Source: Linnemannia elongata (lineage: Eukaryota > Mortierellomycota > Mortierellomycetes > Mortierellales > Mortierellaceae). From it: a DNA stretch of 64,000 nt. The notes under the pieces are model-generated. The model was not told the origin of the DNA. It did no database searches and saw only the letters and a list, made by a program, of their open reading frames with translations. The position numbers were made by a program, and so were the translations under genes. Positions 24,775 through 36,062 of the stretch are shown one piece after another (within the stretch, counting starts at the first letter, position 1; each line of letters opens with the position of its first letter). The stretch is taken from contig JAXBDG010000013.1 in the NCBI GenBank assembly GCA_036320915.1, forward strand, positions 992,001 to 1,056,000. Direction: 5' to 3'.

Positions 24775-25996
24775 ATGCCATTGCATCCAGCCCTCCTTAA
24801 GACACTCAACCTGTTCACCTTTATCGGTGCAGTCTCGACCATCGTCTACAACCGCGAGTTCATCACCGAGGAACTCAGCCAGCGCCCCAACTACCTCTCC
24901 AACTCCCCCGTCGGATACACCATCCCTGCCATCAACTGGTTCCTCCTCGGAGGCTTTACCCTCGTCCAATGGCTTGACTTTGCCCACGATGTTGTCGTCG
25001 AGGCTATCGACTGGAACCTCTCGGTCTCTAACCTCATCATCACCGCCTGGATTCTCTCCTGGGTAAGTTACCTTTTTTCCTCTCTGTTGCAGCTGTTGAC
25101 CTGGATATGAGGAATCAAGGAGGAAGGGGACCAGTGCGGATTTTTTCGTTATTGCACCTTTCTCCTACTCGCTCGTTCGTTCGCTTCGTCTTTTGGAGTC
25201 TTTTTGTTGGTGTTTTCTTGTGTCTCGATATGCTTGTCAACCTTGCTGCACTTCCCATCCCATCGCATCCCATTTCGCAGTCAACCAACCACCCATTTAT
25301 CTAATCCCCGCTCGAATGCGCAAAAAAGAAAAAAGTTTAAACAAACACATAGCTGAAAAGAGTGTAAGGGACAGACTGAGAAAACTATTCAATCGTGCAC
25401 GGCGGGCTGGTTGACTGGAAAAAAAATGCTTTGATAGAGGTGGTTTGGCTGGCTTTGTTTTCTTGGGTGACACCAGTGAACATCTGGTAAACCCTCTCCC
25501 TACCCTCGTTTTCTTCCCGTCGTCCAACTCAGAAAAAAAAGACACTAATCTTCTTGCCATTTGCTAAAACATCTTTTTCATATGGCATACAATCCTCTTC
25601 TTAGAAATACGACTGGTTGGTGGTGGGTCAGATCCTGTTGGTCATCAACGCGGTGCTTATCTGGAGACTCTACGTCAAGATGCGCGTCTTCACCGCAACC
25701 AACCTGCTCGATTACGCCTTTGTCCACGTCTCCTTCTCGCTCTACACCGGCCTCGTCTGGCTTGATGTCTTCCAAAACTTTTTTGCCGCCTTCACCAACA
25801 AGGATGGTGGTCCCGACTCCTGGGCTGCCCTCGGTGCTGCTTTCGCCATCTTTATCCTCTTGGCCATTGGAAACTACCATGCAGAGTTCTCCAAGGATCC
25901 AGACTCGTGGTCTGGCGCTGCTATTGCCTTGTAAGTCTTCTTTCGTTTTTTTTTCTTTTACCCTTTCTGCATTCCCTTTGGTCTTTTGTTCCTCTT

Positions 25997-26031
<35 letters not shown>

Positions 26032-26313
26032 CGCGTTGATCGCTATATCTACCCGCATGGGAAAACAAAAAAGAGTTGCGCTTCCCACCTTCACTCACCT
26101 ACATCAGGACATGGCGACAATGCAAAAGAAACCGGTAAAAAGAGAAACGGAAGAGGTAGGGAGTGCATAAGCAAGCAATAAGATGAGAAAGGAGGCAGCA
26201 ACATTACATGAGCCATCGTTCAATATCAACAGCAACATAATCATACAACAACAAAGCATCGACAAACAAAAACGCATCGCGACAAGATGGTTTTCGATAC
26301 ATATACCGATTGC

Positions 26314-26344
<31 letters not shown>

Positions 26345-26865
26345 TGAATTCTGTGCTTATGCCCTTTCTGGTAATGTTTTTCGTTACTTTGTTTTGGTGT
26401 GTGCGCATGTGGTCCACCTCCTCCTGAGAGAAGGCGTACCCTCTTTTTTTTTTCTTGTCGCCATCCAGATTTTTCTTTCCCTTTGAGGCTCTCATCTTTT
26501 TGCTGGTATTTTTTTTTTCTTTCTTCCTCTCCTTCCCTCCATCCCGTCCCTTGTTCGTGATCGATTGCTGTTGTTGTGTTCGCCTCGTCGTCGTCTATTT
26601 CTCCACGGATAGGCAACGAGGGTCGAAAGCGTGGATGGATGATGGCGATTTGATATACACAGAATTGAATGGCGAGATGGAGAAACAATCCTCTCCTTCA
26701 CTTTTGTGGGTGGGGTTAGAGAGTCTGTGTGTCCGTACATTTGTGCGTGCTCTTTTCACGTTGTTGTTTGGTATTTGTTTGTCGCTTACAGGTTCTCGAC
26801 CAGCCCTTTGACCTTTTTGACTTTTTTCTCCTCGGTGCCTGACAATTGACAATTGGAGGGAAAAC

Positions 26866-26898
<33 letters not shown>

Positions 26899-27236
26899 AC
26901 AATACCAACTCAACTCAATTCATCCCACTCTGCCTGCTTACCAAATTGTTCTTCCACGCCCTAAACCGTACATACCGTGCCATACCTCTCAACCTGAGAG
27001 TAACCTGTAACATACTCATATGTCCTCCCGTTTACCCTTTTTTTCTTTTTAGGATGATTCTGAGCATCGGCATTGAGCAGGGAAGCGCTGTCCCTATCGT
27101 TCAGATTACCAGCTTGGTCAGCTTCGGTTGGTTGGTCGGAGCTCTTGCCCGTCGCGGCATCAACAACGTGGCTCTCTGGCACGAGCGCGCCCAGGATGAC
27201 ATCTCTGTCGGCGAGAGACGCGGTCTCTTGGGATAA
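24775..27236 (+). CDS. Multi-pass membrane protein of unknown function
   Basis: I do not recognise this family with confidence. Exons 24775-25062, 25605-25930 and 27053-27236 join in phase to 265 residues. Six to seven hydrophobic segments are visible, for example LNLFTFIGAVSTIVY, INWFLLGGFTLVQWL, LIITAWILSW, QILLVINAVLIWRLYV, FVHVSFSLYTGLVWLDVF, AALGAAFAIFILLAIG and VPIVQITSLVSFGWLVGALA. There is no signal peptide and the charged tail ends ERRGLLG. It could belong to a fungal DUF-type membrane family such as DUF1774, but that is a guess. The introns (542 and 1,122 bases) are much longer than most here, and the second contains long T runs. Confidence 0.85.
26000..26029 (+). repeat. 30-base T homopolymer inside an intron
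   Basis: An uninterrupted T run within intron 2 of the membrane-protein gene. A second T run (about 26314-26338) and a polyA run (about 26868-26893) lie in the same intron. Confidence 0.9.
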
Positions 27237-27643
27237 ATTTTCTTCCACTCAGATCTAACACCTTTCAACAAACAACAACATCAACTCTCCACCATCCTTT
27301 TCTATACCACCAACTAACTTTCCTCGTCTGGCGCCACCCCGTCTATACCTTCCTTACCTTTATTCATCTGTATCATTTTGCCCTTGACTTTTACATATAA
27401 CACCCCCCCCCCTCGCTAGAACAAAAAAATACAAATGGAGAAATCATGAAAAAAGAAATCTGTCCAGCAACTGATGGACTATCAGTCTGCTCTTGGCTGC
27501 GAAAGCTCGTGTTTATCAGTTGTTTCTATGAAAGAATCGAAGAGCTCCTATGAAAGAAAAGGCTACAAGCAACAAAACAAAAAAAAAAACAAAAAAAAAA
27601 AAAAAAAAAAAAAATAACCACCCGCCAAAAGCTGCATCTCGGA
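27237..27643. other. Convergent 3' flank between the membrane-protein gene and GNL1
   Basis: No gene is seen. The two neighbouring genes end towards each other about 400 bases apart. The space contains a C run (about 27403-27412) and a nearly uninterrupted A tract at about 27579-27614 just beyond the GNL1 stop. Confidence 0.6.
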
Positions 27644-30632
27644 CTACTTGGAGGCATCATTCTCATCCTCCTCCTCCTCAGACTCGTCCTCATCTTCGCC
27701 ATCCTGCAAGAGCCCAAAGAAGCCTCCAACACGAGAGTTGACTTGAAACTTGGACCCATTCTTGGGTTCTTCCTCCTCCTCTTCTTCCTCCTCATCCTCC
27801 TCATCTTCATCCTCGTCGCTATCATGAGCGCTCTCGCCTCTCAACCGTCTTGGTACCTCCTTGTCGGCTTCGTCATCATCTTCATCAGTGCTAGTGTTGA
27901 TAACAGCGGCATCAGCCTCGTTCACCCTCAGCTGCTCATACTTGGTGCTCGTATAGAAACCAGGAGGTTTGAACGACAGCAAAATCCGGCCGTCATTAGC
28001 CATCTGAAGTAAGCTATTGGCTAATCAATTCAGGAATATGTTACAAAATGTCAGTTGGTCGGTCAATTTACTCTCTAAAAAGAATGTTGAAAAGACACAT
28101 GCTAGAAAAAATAAAGGTAGTTCGTTCTCTATACCTGCACGATATGTGTCGGCAAAGCTTGTTTTAGCTGTCATGAATCCGCGTTTCAATCCGAATGCTA
28201 AATAGAGCGGGAAAAGAGGATTTAGAAACAGGATTCGTTTTGTAACACAACCGGTCATTGAATGTGTCTTTCAAAAAGGAATGGAAAGTCGTCGGTCACA
28301 CGTCCTCTTACATTCGCAAATGCCATAAGCACTCCAGCGGAAGGGTCCAATCGTATAGGTTGGAGGAGGGTCCAGCTTGAAAAGGCGAGGGATGTTGACT
28401 CGTTCCGCCAGATACTGGATGACAGAGTACGGTTCCTGAACTTGCGCAATAGGGAACATTCCAGACAAAATCTATTTAACAAGAAAAAGCGCGTTTATAC
28501 GTTAGATCTCCAAATCATGAGCATCTTCAATTACTATCCTGTTCACAGAAAACGGCGCTGTACCTGGAGCGGTTTTGGCAACAAACTAGGGAAAACCAAT
28601 CCTGGCGAATCGCAAAGTCGGACGTTGTCGGTCAAGTGGATGGTCTGGAAATGCTTAGTGTGTCCTGGAGTTCTGCTCGTGCTTACAACTGTGCGACCCA
28701 TGATGCTGTTGATGAGCGAACTCTTTCCGACATTGGGATGACCTATATGTGCAGACGATACCGATAATTAGCAGGTTGATAAAACATGCGCAAATGTAAA
28801 CAACAAGCGTTTGCCGCCAAAAGTCGAAGGATTTCTTACCCACGAGACCGATTGTCACATAGTCACTGTGAGGCACAGTTTCATCGTCCTCAACATTCAC
28901 CGTCTTCAAAGTCTCGACTATTGGCATAGAGAAAAGACAAAAGCACCCAGTTAATATAACGTTTCCTTCAGAAGACATGAATACATCGCGATAGGCAGTA
29001 GCAACATACCTAGCAGGTTCTCGTCATCAGACGGCCTGTGGTCCTTCTTCTGGCGTCTATGATCAATATCGTCAAGCTCTTCTTCGCTTTCGTGGGACTC
29101 TGACTCCTTGGGCTTGTCGTATTGTGCAATCAATTCGTCCCACTCGATCTGAGCGCCGTGCTTAGATACTTCAACATCCTTGCACGCCATCAACACATCC
29201 TTGACGCCAACAGCGTTGTAGTACCGGCGTCTTGGTCTCTTGGCTACCTTTTTCAACGCCGCTATCAATATTGAACGCAAGTTTTAGGGAAGGCAGTTAG
29301 TCAATGCCCAATTGAGTAACCTTGTTCGAAATAGTTTGTTCCGCATTCTGGACTAACCTGTACTGGAATCGTTGATTAGGCTTGGGTCGGGTGGGTAGCA
29401 GCTGAATGTGGCAATATGCAGCTCTGGGAACTTTTCCTTGAAGTACTGAGTCCATGCGAACACAGTGTTGGGTGCGACCAAATCAACCTTGTTAAAGACT
29501 ACGACCAGCTTGCGCTTCATGTCATTGACGACATACTCGTAAAGAGAAGGTGGGAAGTGAATGACTGGATGACGAATGTCCACAATGATCATAATAATAT
29601 CCGAAATCTCCAGCACACGCCACCTATTCGATGCAAAATGACATCATGGAGTAGGTGTAAGTTCATATGTTCATACATCCTATTGCTCGCGAATTATGAC
29701 CACGACACCATAGAATACATGTGCCACATCTACTTCATTCCAACTTACAATTGGCGCCAGACATCCAAGTTGTGTTCAAAGTAACTGAGCTCATCGGCAG
29801 GGTACTTGTCGTATATTGAGTCCATCCAGGCGTCAAACATTTTCTTCTCGTTCATGTCGACCTCCTCGCGGCTCATCGAATAATCCCACTTTGGACGGGT
29901 AGGGAACCCGATGACGTTTGGGAACATTTCTTCGAACGAGACTTCAAGCGCGGACTATCAGTTGCAGCAAGGGATATTGGTTAGTTACTGAAAAAATTGA
30001 ACTAATCATTCCGGGAATGCATTTAATTGCTTCCTGGTGTTTACCTCAGGCAAGAACTCGAGAGGCTTCATACTGTCGAGACGAGACTTTTTAATCTCCA
30101 TGGCAGATCGCCTCATGAACACCGATCGAATTCTACATGAACAAGAGTGGCAAAAAAGTGTATGAGTATAGTTATCGCCATACATGCTGTGCTATACATG
30201 ACTTGAAGGATCATGGCAGGATTGGTCCTTACTTTACGGATGAAGCGTGGTTGGCGCTCTCGCCCACCGCTGCTCTACCACTACCGCCTCGGCTTGCCTC
30301 TGGTTTGAATTCCTTTCCAAAACTCTTGACAAATCGTCCGTTGTAAGCATCAACTCCTGTCGCTGGCTTTGGCTGAGGCTGGGGGTTAATGTTCTCCTCT
30401 CTGAATGGGTCTATTATCACCTCGCACATAAAAGAAAGGCTCTATTAACAAAACAGTCTGGGCAGTCATATAAAAACCGTGGTTCATGGTGGGTCGCGTG
30501 AGTGAAGCGAAGAAAAGTACCATTTTCTTTCTCGATACGACGCCGTTCTTCATCTTTTTTCTTGAGCCTGGCGCGTCGTTCTTGGAGCTGCGCTCTTTTC
30601 TTGGCTCCGCTGTATGCTACTGCTCGCTCCAT
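27644..30632 (-). CDS. GNL1: Circularly permuted GTPase GNL1 (HSR1-type)
   Basis: GNL1 belongs to the YlqF/YawG family of circularly permuted GTPases, most of which act in ribosome assembly or nucleolar functions. About eleven exons give roughly 620 residues. The G motifs come in permuted order: G4 VVFNKVDLV, then G1 GHPNVGKSSLINS, then G3 LCDSPGLVFPSLLP. Segments typical of GNL1 rather than Lsg1 or Nog2 include LSYFEHNLDVWRQLWRVLE, DIRHPVIHFPPSLYEYV, MFPIAQVQEPYSVIQYLAER and KRGFMTAKTS..DTYRA. The N-terminus is basic (KKRAQLQERRARLKKKDEER) and the C-terminus is highly acidic, as in the animal protein. Introns are mostly short and phase-consistent. The ATG at 30632 is followed directly by the basic region. 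Confidence 0.95.
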
Positions 30633-31059
30633 TATGTTGATGAGTTGAGGGAGGGAAGATCTGCTTTCTCTTTTGTTAGTGTTACTGACTTTGTGTGTTA
30701 TTGAATGAGAGAGAGAGTGTGTGTGTGTGTTTGCCGAATGTGAGGTGTTTTTGGGAAAAAGTGAGTTTTTTGTGTTGTGAGGAGAAAGTCAGTAAATCTG
30801 CCCATTTTATGCATAAACGCACACTGCGGGCGCGAACCCTCAAACTGCGGATGTGTCTGTGACTGTTAATACTAAGATTGTGGGTGCTCAAGTCCTCCAC
30901 TGCTCTCACACCTCCTACGACTTATCGTTGAATCCTCAAGAGTGGGTGGAGAGCAAATTGGAGAACAAAAAAAACGCGATATATATATTATCATTGATCA
31001 ATGAAAATGCTCATATGGGAGTGGGGATATAGGTGCGAAAAGAAAAGCAAAAAAACTAT
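30633..31059. other. Intergenic region, GNL1 promoter and SCAMP 3' flank
   Basis: Both neighbours are on the minus strand. The plus strand shows a (GT)n/(GA)n stretch near 30708-30730, just upstream of the GNL1 start. No coding signal or further element is recognised. Confidence 0.5.
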
Positions 31060-32835
31060 CTAGACTCGTCCGCTGGTGGCTGCACTCCAAGCAGCGCTTC
31101 GAACAGCCTCGTTGCGCACGGCAGAGGAGGTGACTTGAGCCTTGGCCTGGTCGAAAGTGTGTCCCTGTTGGTTGTAGTGCTGGTGGACCTTGCTATGTAT
31201 TCCCAATGGCGAAAAAATGGCAAGAGGCATTAGTTATGTGAAATAGAGAACCTCCTGTAGGTTTCATGGTCTCCCTTGAACGAGCATAATGAGCAAGGAT
31301 ATTGCTGCTGCTCCTGATTCCTGGTGCCTTACCGGTAGAAGAACAAGCCGCCAAAGCCCTGAACAAACCAAAGGGCGGTCGAGAAGACGCAAAGAATACC
31401 GGCAAAGATGTGCTTGCCGTTGAAGACCTGGATCATGTTGATCAGACCAGCCGATCCACTATTGGCCAATTTACAAGTTCATAAAAAGAAGTGAAGGAGA
31501 CATAAAGGGTCAGTGTGGTCCTGGATAACGTTGGCTTAGTCTACTCGCCCATGTTTATCCAACTCTTTGACCCCGACCGACACTCATGTGTTCTCCTGAC
31601 TGCGATCCTGTCTAGCGAATGGTCGGTCTAATGGTCGGTCTAATGTAGTACATACGTTGAGGGGAATCCAAGGGCCATGTAGAAGGCAAACAAGATGTGG
31701 AAGCCATTGAAGATGAAGTAGAAGTCTAAAAAGAGAAAGGCGAAGACGTGTGAAAAAAAAAGTCAGTAATTGTCCTTTGATCTTTGTTTCTGACGGTATC
31801 AAACTTGCTCTTTCTGTGTTGCCTCCAGCACTGTAGTCCATTGTTGTCCTGCTTTTGCGCACAGGCTAGACGAATCGGTCGTCGTTGTTGATGAAATTTC
31901 CTGCTCGCCGTGCCAAGAAAGCCGCTGAAAACAAAGAAAAATCCGGATCCAGGACAATGACGATGACCACATGGGGTAGATAATAATAGAGCGGAGGAAA
32001 AAAAATGAAAAAGGGAAGGCTGTGTTTGGGAGGCAAGCCAAAAGTATGAAACACGTACAATAATACATAGACATCTCCTTCATGAAGGCGTTGTAAACGG
32101 GGCGATACCACAGCAAGAACGAGGCAGCAGTGATGGTAAAGCAGTATCCGAGAGAGACTCCCATGTCAGCCGCTCCGTTGGGAATGCCTGCAAAAAGCAT
32201 CAGCATACAGGCCAAGAAGTTGAGGGCAAGTGTTCCGAGGAGCGCCAGCCAGATATGATAGATAAACTTGACGGTGACCTGGTGTGCTTTTGGGATCTCG
32301 GCAGGGATTGACCTAATATCATTATGCGTGGACAAGGGTTGAGCAAAGAAGAAGAGTTAGTTCTTTCTTGTTGTGGTTTGTGTTTTCCAGATAGTCTACT
32401 GGGAATCAAAGAAAAAAAGTAGAGCTCACAAGAGAAACAAACAAAGAGAAAAGAGACGAAGAGTCCATGAACGTACATATAGATAAGAGGGTAGAACTTG
32501 GGAAAGTTGTTTTTGCCCTGGGTGCGGACACGCTCGGCCTCTGCTTGGGCAGCCTGAATCTCGCGCTCTCTTGCTGCGAGCTCCTCTTCCCGACGGCGAA
32601 GCTCGGCGGCCTTGGCAGCGTTCTTTGCGTCATCTGCAGCATTGCTAGGAGCGGCAGTAGTGGTCTGGTAGACAGATGACTGGTTGTCGCCGTACTGGGT
32701 GTAAGAGGTGTAATCCTGTCCGACTTCGGCCTTTCCAGCGTGGTCTGTCAGGGGCACATCAGCCTGGATCTGATTCGAATCCTCAAAGGGATTGGTGTTG
32801 TTGTATTCTGCGTGCTCAAAAGGGTTTCCTGACAT
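31060..32835 (-). CDS. Secretory carrier membrane protein (SCAMP)
   Basis: SCAMPs are four-span membrane proteins of post-Golgi recycling and exocytic vesicles. Five exons start at ATG 32835 and end at TAG 31060-31062. The N-terminus carries two NPF motifs (NPFEHAEYNNTNPFED) that bind EH-domain proteins. A heptad-like coiled coil follows (AELRRREEELAAREREIQAA), then the conserved approach to the membrane (NNFPKFYPLIYMSIPAEIP). Four hydrophobic segments are present. The loop between spans 2 and 3 contains WYRPVYNAFMKE, matching the SCAMP E-peptide region. The tail after span 4 (FVQGFGGLFFYR) is short and soluble. The N-terminal half, before the first span, is longer than the tail, as is usual for the family. 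Confidence 0.95.
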
Positions 32836-34037
32836 ATTGACTTGTCCTGAGAGTATATGTCTGTGTGTTTGTGATAGTGTGAGTGTCGCCTGTTGTTTCT
32901 TTCCTGTGCGTCTGTCTGTCTGTCTGTTGTTAGCCAAGGGTGCGGAGACTAGTAGGTTGGAAGCGGAAGGTTGCTGGGTCTGGCTGTCCGTGAAGGCTGG
33001 CTCGAGAGTCGATAGAGTGTATGAGTAAGGGTGAGAGTAGAAGAGTGGAGAAATTGAGAGAAGAATCGTTTGGTGCAAAACGGGATGATGTATGTGTGTT
33101 TTTTTGTGAGTGCAAAAATGAAAGGGGGGGGGGGGGAATAGTGGTCATAAAAAAAGAAAAAGAACCACGGCGGACCCAACACTCACAATCATGACATGAC
33201 AACAGCAGTAACCCTGACCACGAGGAGGCACGTACATGGCGAATATTTTAGCTTGTCCCTGGATGAAATTATTCACGTACATGTGTGTCTACTTCGCCAC
33301 ACTCGCTCTCTCTCTTGATATCCAACTTGTCGCGCTCCATGCCTAGCCTTATCCATCATGGCATCAAGACACCGTATGCCTTCATCAACCATCATTGGAA
33401 ACCTGCTCATCGTCAATCGCAAAAAAAAAAGTAGAAGAATAGAGACTCACATTTGCTCAAGTCCTCTCTCATATACCTGCTCGAGGTACAGCTCCCACAT
33501 GACGCTCGGACCCATCCTGGAAGCTCATTCCCGTTTCATCCAGGCAACAACGCGATAGAACTGGACAAGCAACAACAACGAGAACTATAAAAAAAAACAT
33601 ATATACAACCAGGACAAACCATCCCATCCCGGATCCCATCTTCTGTCATCTCATTGTCACATTCCGCAATATACAAACCGCATTTCTACGGTTTTTCACC
33701 AGACTTGCCTCTTACTTCTCATCGTCCCTTGTCCTTTTTTTGTTGCATTCTCGTTACTCAGCTACACCTACATCCTTCCTTGTTTTGTTAGCCAAGATAC
33801 TTTCCTGCCCACAACCCAGTTTCTTTCTGTTTTGTGTACCAGCCTCTTTGTCGAACATCTCCTCCTGCGCTCCTCTCTTTTCTCAGATACTACACACCTT
33901 CTCACTTTCAACTCGCCACTCACCGTTCTCAACAACTCTGCCGCCTCTCCCTTCTTCACCACACTCTCTCGCCACTTTCTTATTCCTCTGAGTCGCCATT
34001 CAAGCTCCTCTCACTCGTGAGGTGACCAAAACTACCC
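32836..34037. promoter_or_regulatory. Divergent intergenic region between SCAMP and the WSC gene
   Basis: No gene is seen in 1.2 kb. A G run lies at about 33125-33136. ACTATAAAAAAAA near 33584 may be a TATA element for the WSC gene; it is followed by about 400 bases of strongly pyrimidine-rich plus-strand sequence leading to the ATG at 34038, consistent with a long CT-rich leader. Confidence 0.5.
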
Positions 34038-35969
34038 ATGAGGCCACCTACCTTCCTGTCCTTCATCACTTCGGCCACAATGGTGGCGGTGTGGACAAAC
34101 AACATAGTTCACGGCCAGATCTCTGTGGGCTGCTTTCAGAACCAGCTCGACAGCAGCACTGGAGGATCCGACCTCAAGTCGTATCAAGACATCTACATGT
34201 CCCAAGGAGCTTGCACAAACTACTGTCGAACCAGCGGAACAGCCTACGCACTGACCATGGACGGATCGACCTGCCATTGCTCCAACAGCGCGCCCTTGGA
34301 CTCCAACAAGATTGACGACGCAAAATGTGACAAGCCCTGTATGGGATACCCGTTCGAAATGTGCGGGGGCTCTTCGAGTCGGTCGATTGCGAGCGTTTTG
34401 TTGATTGGGAGTTCAACCGCAGTCCCAGGAGCAGCAGGAGGAGGGGGATCGACATCTACCGCCAATGGAGGGACTGGGACAGGCACCACAGCACCTGCCG
34501 GCTCTGAATCGAGTAAGAAATCGCAAAACGGCAACAGCAATAATAATAATAATGGTGGTGGTGGTAGCGGTGCATCAACAACTACAACGACAATGGACAG
34601 CAATAGAGGTAAAGCGTTCAACACCGACAAGGGTATGTTTCCACCTCCTCGGCCCACCACCTCTCCGCCACATGAGCATGAGCATGGTGTACATGATCGT
34701 GATCGCGAAGGTAGATTGAAGAAGGAAACTGGTCATCTCGATGCGTCGAGTGACACGGATGAAGGTAGTCAGCCATGCCCAAGTGTCGTCCTAGGGTCGA
34801 TGAATCTACCTCCTCCCGTTATACCCTCAATTCATATATTCTTTTTGTTCTACCAGGCACGCGCTGCAAAAAAAAAACGAAAGAGAGAGAAAACATGAAT
34901 GAAAAAAAATATCACACGAGGAAATGATTCGCAATGTTTCACCACCATCACAAGCCATTCATTTTCTACGCCTCCCATTTATACATTTTCATTCATTTAT
35001 TTTCTGCATTCATTTCCAATGCAATCAATCAAAGAACGATACATTAATGTACCTCAAGGGCTAACATCTGCCTTTTCGCTCTTTCTATCGTCTTCTTTTT
35101 TCTTCTCCTTCCTTACAATTGGGGCCCGCCCTCATGTTACAGATAGCTCATCTGGGTCCGGAGGAGGATCAAGTCCCGGCATCATCGCCGCAAGCATCGC
35201 CGCCATCTTTGGTTTCGCCGCCCTTTTCGCCGTCGCTTTTGTCTTCAGCAAGCGCCGTCGACAGCGTCTCTCCCAAGCGGCCTGGACAGAAAACATGCTC
35301 CTCCCTTCCTCCCTCATCCACTCCTCGGCCAATGACGACCAACTCGAAGGTCACGATTATACTCGATCGTCGCCCATCTACCACCAACACCCAAACAAAC
35401 AACGAGATTCTATCCCGGCTCCCATTCCTCCTCATAACATGCATTTCCCTCCTCCGCTTCATCCTCGACAAGGTGGACCCCTGCATATGTCTCAACCGAG
35501 CTATCCGCCTCCTCCTCCTATGATGGGCATTCCTGGTGGCAGTGGCGGTGGACATTATCACTCGATGAGAGGAAACCCATACCAACCCTTTTCTCTCCCT
35601 GTCCGACGATTGTCACAGCAACAGCAACAATACGACCCACATCTGCTCATCGAGGAAAATTTGAACCACAAGGAGCCCGTTCAGGCGTCACCACCTCCAC
35701 CACAGTTTGCGCCTTCTTTCAGCCGCGGTCCTCAATCGTTGCTGCAAGCACCACCTCTACCGCTAGGAGCTATAGAACATATCCGCAACAGCAGTGAAGG
35801 AAGAAGTATTTGGGAGGAGGAGGAAGAGGAGGATTACGAAAGACACGACGAAATGAGTCTTTCACATCACCCTTCAGTCCGATCTATCCGACACCATCGC
35901 CTGGAGAGAGGGTCTGTCGATTCCACAGCAAACAGTTTGAGAGTAGTGAATCCTGATAGTTCGTCATGA
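34038..35969 (+). CDS. WSC-domain single-pass membrane protein (possible wall-stress sensor)
   Basis: Two exons (34038-34632 and 35143-35969, phase 1) encode about 473 residues. A hydrophobic N-terminus (MRPPTFLSFITSATMVAVW) looks like a signal peptide. A WSC domain follows with the expected spaced Cys residues (VGCFQNQ, GACTNYCRTSG, GSTCHCSN, CDKPCMGYPFEMCGG). Next come a Gly/Ser/Thr/Asn-rich extracellular stalk, one transmembrane span (GIIAASIAAIFGFAALFAVA) and a basic stop-transfer KRRRQR. The cytoplasmic tail is Pro/His/Gln-rich with an acidic patch (WEEEEEEDYERHDE). In yeasts this layout belongs to Wsc sensors that signal through Rho1; that role is inferred here. An alternative reading in which the intron is retained runs into different frames and stops, so the spliced model is preferred. 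Confidence 0.88.
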
Positions 35970-36022
35970 TTCACTTTATTCATGATTTGAGAGGTTGGAA
36001 AACCTGACCAGGCCAAAATCAA

Positions 36023-36062
<40 letters not shown>

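Noticed and set aside
34899..35142. Upstream extension of the WSC protein's second exon as one long frame from 34899
   Set aside because: Splicing 34632 to 35143 keeps phase and joins the WSC domain to the transmembrane segment; the extension is low-complexity intron sequence.
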